Below are positions 60,982 through 64,000 of a stretch of DNA of 64,000 nucleotides, one piece after another. How positions within the stretch are numbered: the first letter of the stretch is position 1; each line of letters begins with the position of its first letter. The notes beneath the pieces were generated by a model. The model searched no databases, was not told the origin of the DNA, and was given only the letters and a program-made list of their open reading frames with translations. Both the position numbers and the translations under genes were made by a program. The stretch is from the NCBI GenBank assembly GCA_035578155.1, contig JAPWDM010000023.1, positions 4,662,154 to 4,726,153 on the forward strand, given 5' to 3'. The DNA comes from Brachynemurus nebulosus (lineage: Eukaryota > Arthropoda > Insecta > Neuroptera > Myrmeleontidae).

Positions 60982-62440
60982 TATGGAGGATAGAGTATCA
61001 GGAGAAGTATCTCCATATATAAAAATTCGCCAAGTGCGTGCCGGGCACGCATTATAAAAGTTCCGTGGTCAATCGAATGATGCCGTCATTGAGGCAGTGC
61101 AAGAGTGGATTAACATTCAACCTAAAGAATTTTTCGCTTCCGGTATAAAAAAGCTTCCGGAACGATAGAGTAAGTGCATTATAATCGTCATTTATTAAAA
61201 AAATAAATATAAATTCCTGTTTATATTTCAACCACCTACGTGTTTGTGAAAACGATTAAATGAAAATATGTTATGATTTCAGGAAAATATTTTAGTATTT
61301 TTTGAATAATATTTTTCTATTTTCAAAGCAGATTAACCAATAATTTAGGAAAATAACTTTTGTACCCCAGTAGACTACTTATGTTTCAAAAAGTGAGTAG
61401 ACCAGTTAAGGGTTAAGAGGGTCAGTAACTCGCTCATCGGTCTCAGTAACTGATCGATTTACTGATCCGTATATTTTAACTGTAAAAACAACTGTTTTAT
61501 TAATTTTAAGCATTTTGAATGTAAATTTAGAGTTTTTTTCTAATATTTCTAAAAAAATTAATAATTAGATACTTATTATTTACATCGTAAGAACCTTATA
61601 TTTTAGAAGAACTTTGCACTAAACAAAACTGTAACGATGTGTCAACAACGGTGTTCAGACTACAAATGAACATAATTATATATATTGAAATTTTATTTAT
61701 AAGAGGTATGTTATGGTAACAAATTCTTGTTTACAAAAAAAGCACACATCAGTGTTTTATATTCTAGTATTTATTTTAAAACTAAAATAAAATTTCATTA
61801 GTTAAAATAAAATTTGCACCAAATAGGTCACAAACTGGGACAGGGTCAATAACTAAGACATTTACCTTGTGTAAAAATAGTATTTCTCTCAGATGTTCAG
61901 TGTTGCCATCTAGCGATATCTACTGGAGGTCGATCTAAGAGATAATTAGATAACGACACATAGACTGATTGTGAAACTGAATATACAGGTAACTGTATTG
62001 TATGTATACAGGTAACTACATTATATGGCTCTACAGTGCCATCTAATTGTGTCGGTATGTAATTAATAATGTACATACATGATTTAGGTATGCTTATATG
62101 TAAATTTAAAGGATTGGTATCTCCTCATAGCTGCTGCCACCAAAATCCGTCCAAAAAACGATCGGTAATTTTTTTAACTAAAAATGATTCAAGGGTAAAC
62201 ATACTACAACGATTTAGTGGTGCACTAGTAATGTACGTTTGAATGAAAAATAACTCACTGCCTAATTGTTTTTAGTGGAAAGCGCCACCGATGTGTATAA
62301 GGAATTAATGATCACTTATGAAGACTAATGTGTGAATGCATAATAGTTACGTGGTTAGGGATCACGCAACTATAAAAAGTGGCCCCAAAAGTGGATGAAA
62401 TTAAGATGGCACTAGTGTACTAAAATTCTTAAAGGGTCTG
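60982..62440. mobile_element. E-family remnant E4, interrupted
   Basis: TATGGAGGATAGAGTATCAG through CTCCATATATAAAAA matches the inverse right end of E1. The match stops at about 61024 and resumes at about 62376 (AAAAAGTGGCCCCAAAAGTG...AAAATTCTTAAA). About 1.35 kb of other sequence, including a mariner fragment, lies between. Confidence 0.65.
61058..61198 (+). pseudogene. Mariner transposase C-terminal fragment
   Basis: Translates as a piece containing NDAVIEAVQEWINIQPKEFF and GIKKLPER followed by a stop where mariner transposases have tryptophan (TAG for TGG), then SKCI. This is the recognisable last 45 or so residues of a mariner-type enzyme, with no catalytic part present. Confidence 0.8.
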
Positions 62441-62924
62441 GAACCATTACCATAGGTGAATTTGCCCAAGAAATGAAATTCAACGATATGTATGCGATTG
62501 TGTAGCTTAGTGAAAGAGTAAACCATACGTATGGATTTTTCCTCAATATCTTTACATTTTGCGGAGTTATAATACCAAATACCAAAAAATAGTGGTCTTA
62601 TTCAAACTTTTTTTTCTCGGAAACTATTACAGATAAAACGATGAAACAAAATCCATATTGTTTGCTATGTCCAGTACTTTATTATATATTTTTTTCATTT
62701 AAAATGGACATTAAATACCCTTTATAAAATATGAAAAAAATATTCATTAAATTTCTTTAGCTACTTGTACAAGAGTAACCACTTTCTTATTACTACCAAA
62801 AGAAAGCTCGCAAGCACTTCCCTCATCTCCCTGAATTTTATTTTTGCCAAAAAGGTGGAACATATTGAAAAAAAATAAGAACATAATATATATTTGGTGA
62901 TGTTCATGGTATGTGTATGTGCAG
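62441..62924. other. Intergenic, no gene seen
   Basis: The minus-strand frame 62747-62938 has no recognisable motif and runs into a fold-back element. Confidence 0.4.
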
Positions 62925-63053
62925 GTACAGGTCAACAAATCTGACTTTACCTCTTCAAGGTCATTAAAAATGCACTCTTAAAGAAGTGAGATAGTACTTA
63001 ATATAAAGAAAAAATGACCTTGAAGCGGCAAAGTCAGATTTGTTGAACTGTAC
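62925..63053. mobile_element. Small fold-back MITE (GTACAGGTCAACAAATC)
   Basis: GTACAGGTCAACAAATCTGA pairs with TCAGATTTGTTGAACTGTAC; AAGGTCATT/AATGACCTT extends the stem around a roughly 50-bp loop. Confidence 0.85.
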
Positions 63054-63150
63054 CTACTTGTTTTCGAATTATGTTTTTAAGAAATATTTTGAATGAATAA
63101 GTAAATCATTGAATGTTTTTTTTTTATTTTTTTTTTTTTTTTTATTTTTT

Positions 63151-63865
63151 TATTACATGAGAATCTGATGCCTGCTCTATACTCTCGATCGAAGTTCCTC
63201 GACGAAGTAATCGCTAAAGTTGGCTGAAGTCGGAATACCGTTATAACACCAGTCACGAAGAACCATGAAATGACCTTCTACACTCTCGTACTCTGTCCAC
63301 TTTGCGAGAATTGAGAGTAGCCATAAGGAATCTAATATGTTTTATGTTCAAAATGTAGACTCATTCCACATAGGAGTTTTAAAAAATAATCAGCTACGAA
63401 TCAAGAACTAATTTTTTTCATTGCTTTTAACATACTTCTCAAGTCTACAATTTTAAATTCACTGATGAAGTTAAATACATCACTAATTGATCAAGTAAAC
63501 AGTTTTAGTTTACCTAACGGGTAAGTAAAAATGTTAGTTGGATTTACTTGCGAAATAATTGTAGAACTGAGTAATACGTTAAAAACAATGAGAGAAGTTA
63601 GTTCTTTTTTCGTAACTAATTGTTTTTTAGAACTCCGATATGAAAAAAGTCTACATTTTGAAGATAAAACATATTAGATTCCTTATGCCTACTCTCAATT
63701 CTTGCAAAGTGGACCGAGTACGAGAGTGTAAAAGGTCATTTCATGGTTCTTCCTGGCTGGTGTTATAACGGTATTCCGACTTAAGCCAACTTTAGCGCTT
63801 ACTTCGTCGAGGAACTTCGATCGAGAGTGTAGAGCAGGCATCAGATTCTCATGTAATAAAAAAAA
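63151..63865. mobile_element. Long palindromic element at the window end
   Basis: Left arm about 63151-63365 (ATGAGAATCTGATGCCTGCT...GGAATCTAATATGTTTTA) is answered inverted at about 63640-63865, around a 275-bp loop. Confidence 0.85.
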
Positions 63866-63883
63866 AAACCAATGATTCATTTA

Positions 63884-64000
63884 TTCTTGCAAAGTGGACC
63901 GAGTACGAGAGTGTAAAGGGTCATTTCATGGTTCTTCCTGGCTGGTGTTATAACGGTATTCCGACTTAAGCCAACTTTAGCGCTTACTTCGTCGAGGAAC
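63884..64000. repeat. Direct duplicate of the palindrome's right arm, cut by the window end
   Basis: Repeats 63699-63815 almost base for base (ATTCTTGCAAAGTGGACCGA onward) in the same orientation, so another copy begins here and continues outside the window. Confidence 0.9.

Overview
This is an AT-rich, animal-type nuclear window, most likely from an insect. The genes have short GT-AG introns and AATAAA-type polyadenylation signals. The spaces between them are packed with small DNA transposons, and there are eleven or so (TA)n microsatellites. No prokaryotic layout, rRNA or CRISPR is present. All gene assignments are by reading the translations and recalled family features; no database search was possible.

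Genes, left to right. (1) A MICOS subunit of the MIC26/MIC27 (apolipoprotein O) family, minus strand, 2006-4480, four exons. (2) A divergent pair of small genes around 19.05-19.8 kb that I do not recognise, sharing about 100 bp of promoter. (3) A 68-residue one-helix protein at 23.19 kb, perhaps a complex I accessory subunit (NDUFA3-like, uncertain). (4) Type II phosphatidylinositol 4-kinase, minus strand, 33220-44056, eight phase-consistent exons, 490 residues. (5) An ER peroxiredoxin-4, plus strand, 45186-46156, four exons, head to head with the kinase. (6) CAF-1 subunit B (CHAF1B), minus strand, 48135-53585, four exons, 746 residues with a repetitive acidic tail. These are housekeeping genes of mitochondria, phosphoinositide signalling, the secretory pathway and chromatin assembly; nothing suggests they act as one pathway.

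Mobile DNA dominates the rest. Many elements can be delimited to the base by terminal inverted repeats plus target-site duplications (TSDs): hAT-like elements with 8-bp TSDs, PIF/Harbinger-like MITEs with TTA or TAA TSDs, Tc1/mariner-type elements at TA, and fold-back elements with 9- and 11-bp TSDs. Three coding remnants of transposases survive: a P-element/THAP9-like pseudogene (13.9-16.1 kb, itself split by a 1.16-kb element), a Tc1-like pseudogene inside a kinase intron (36.6-37.6 kb), and a mariner C-terminal fragment (61.06-61.2 kb).

The most striking structures are three 'Russian doll' nests (4.75-7.42 kb, 30.08-32.66 kb and 55.9-61.0 kb) whose insertion order can be read from the TSDs. 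There is also a 2.4-kb satellite-bearing repeat present in inverted orientation at 9.7-12.1 and 56.6-59.15 kb, flanking nearly all the genes. A tandem 350-bp repeat at 24.0-24.97 kb carries a tRNA-Thr-like head, ends in an inverted partial copy and is bounded by a 12-bp direct repeat.
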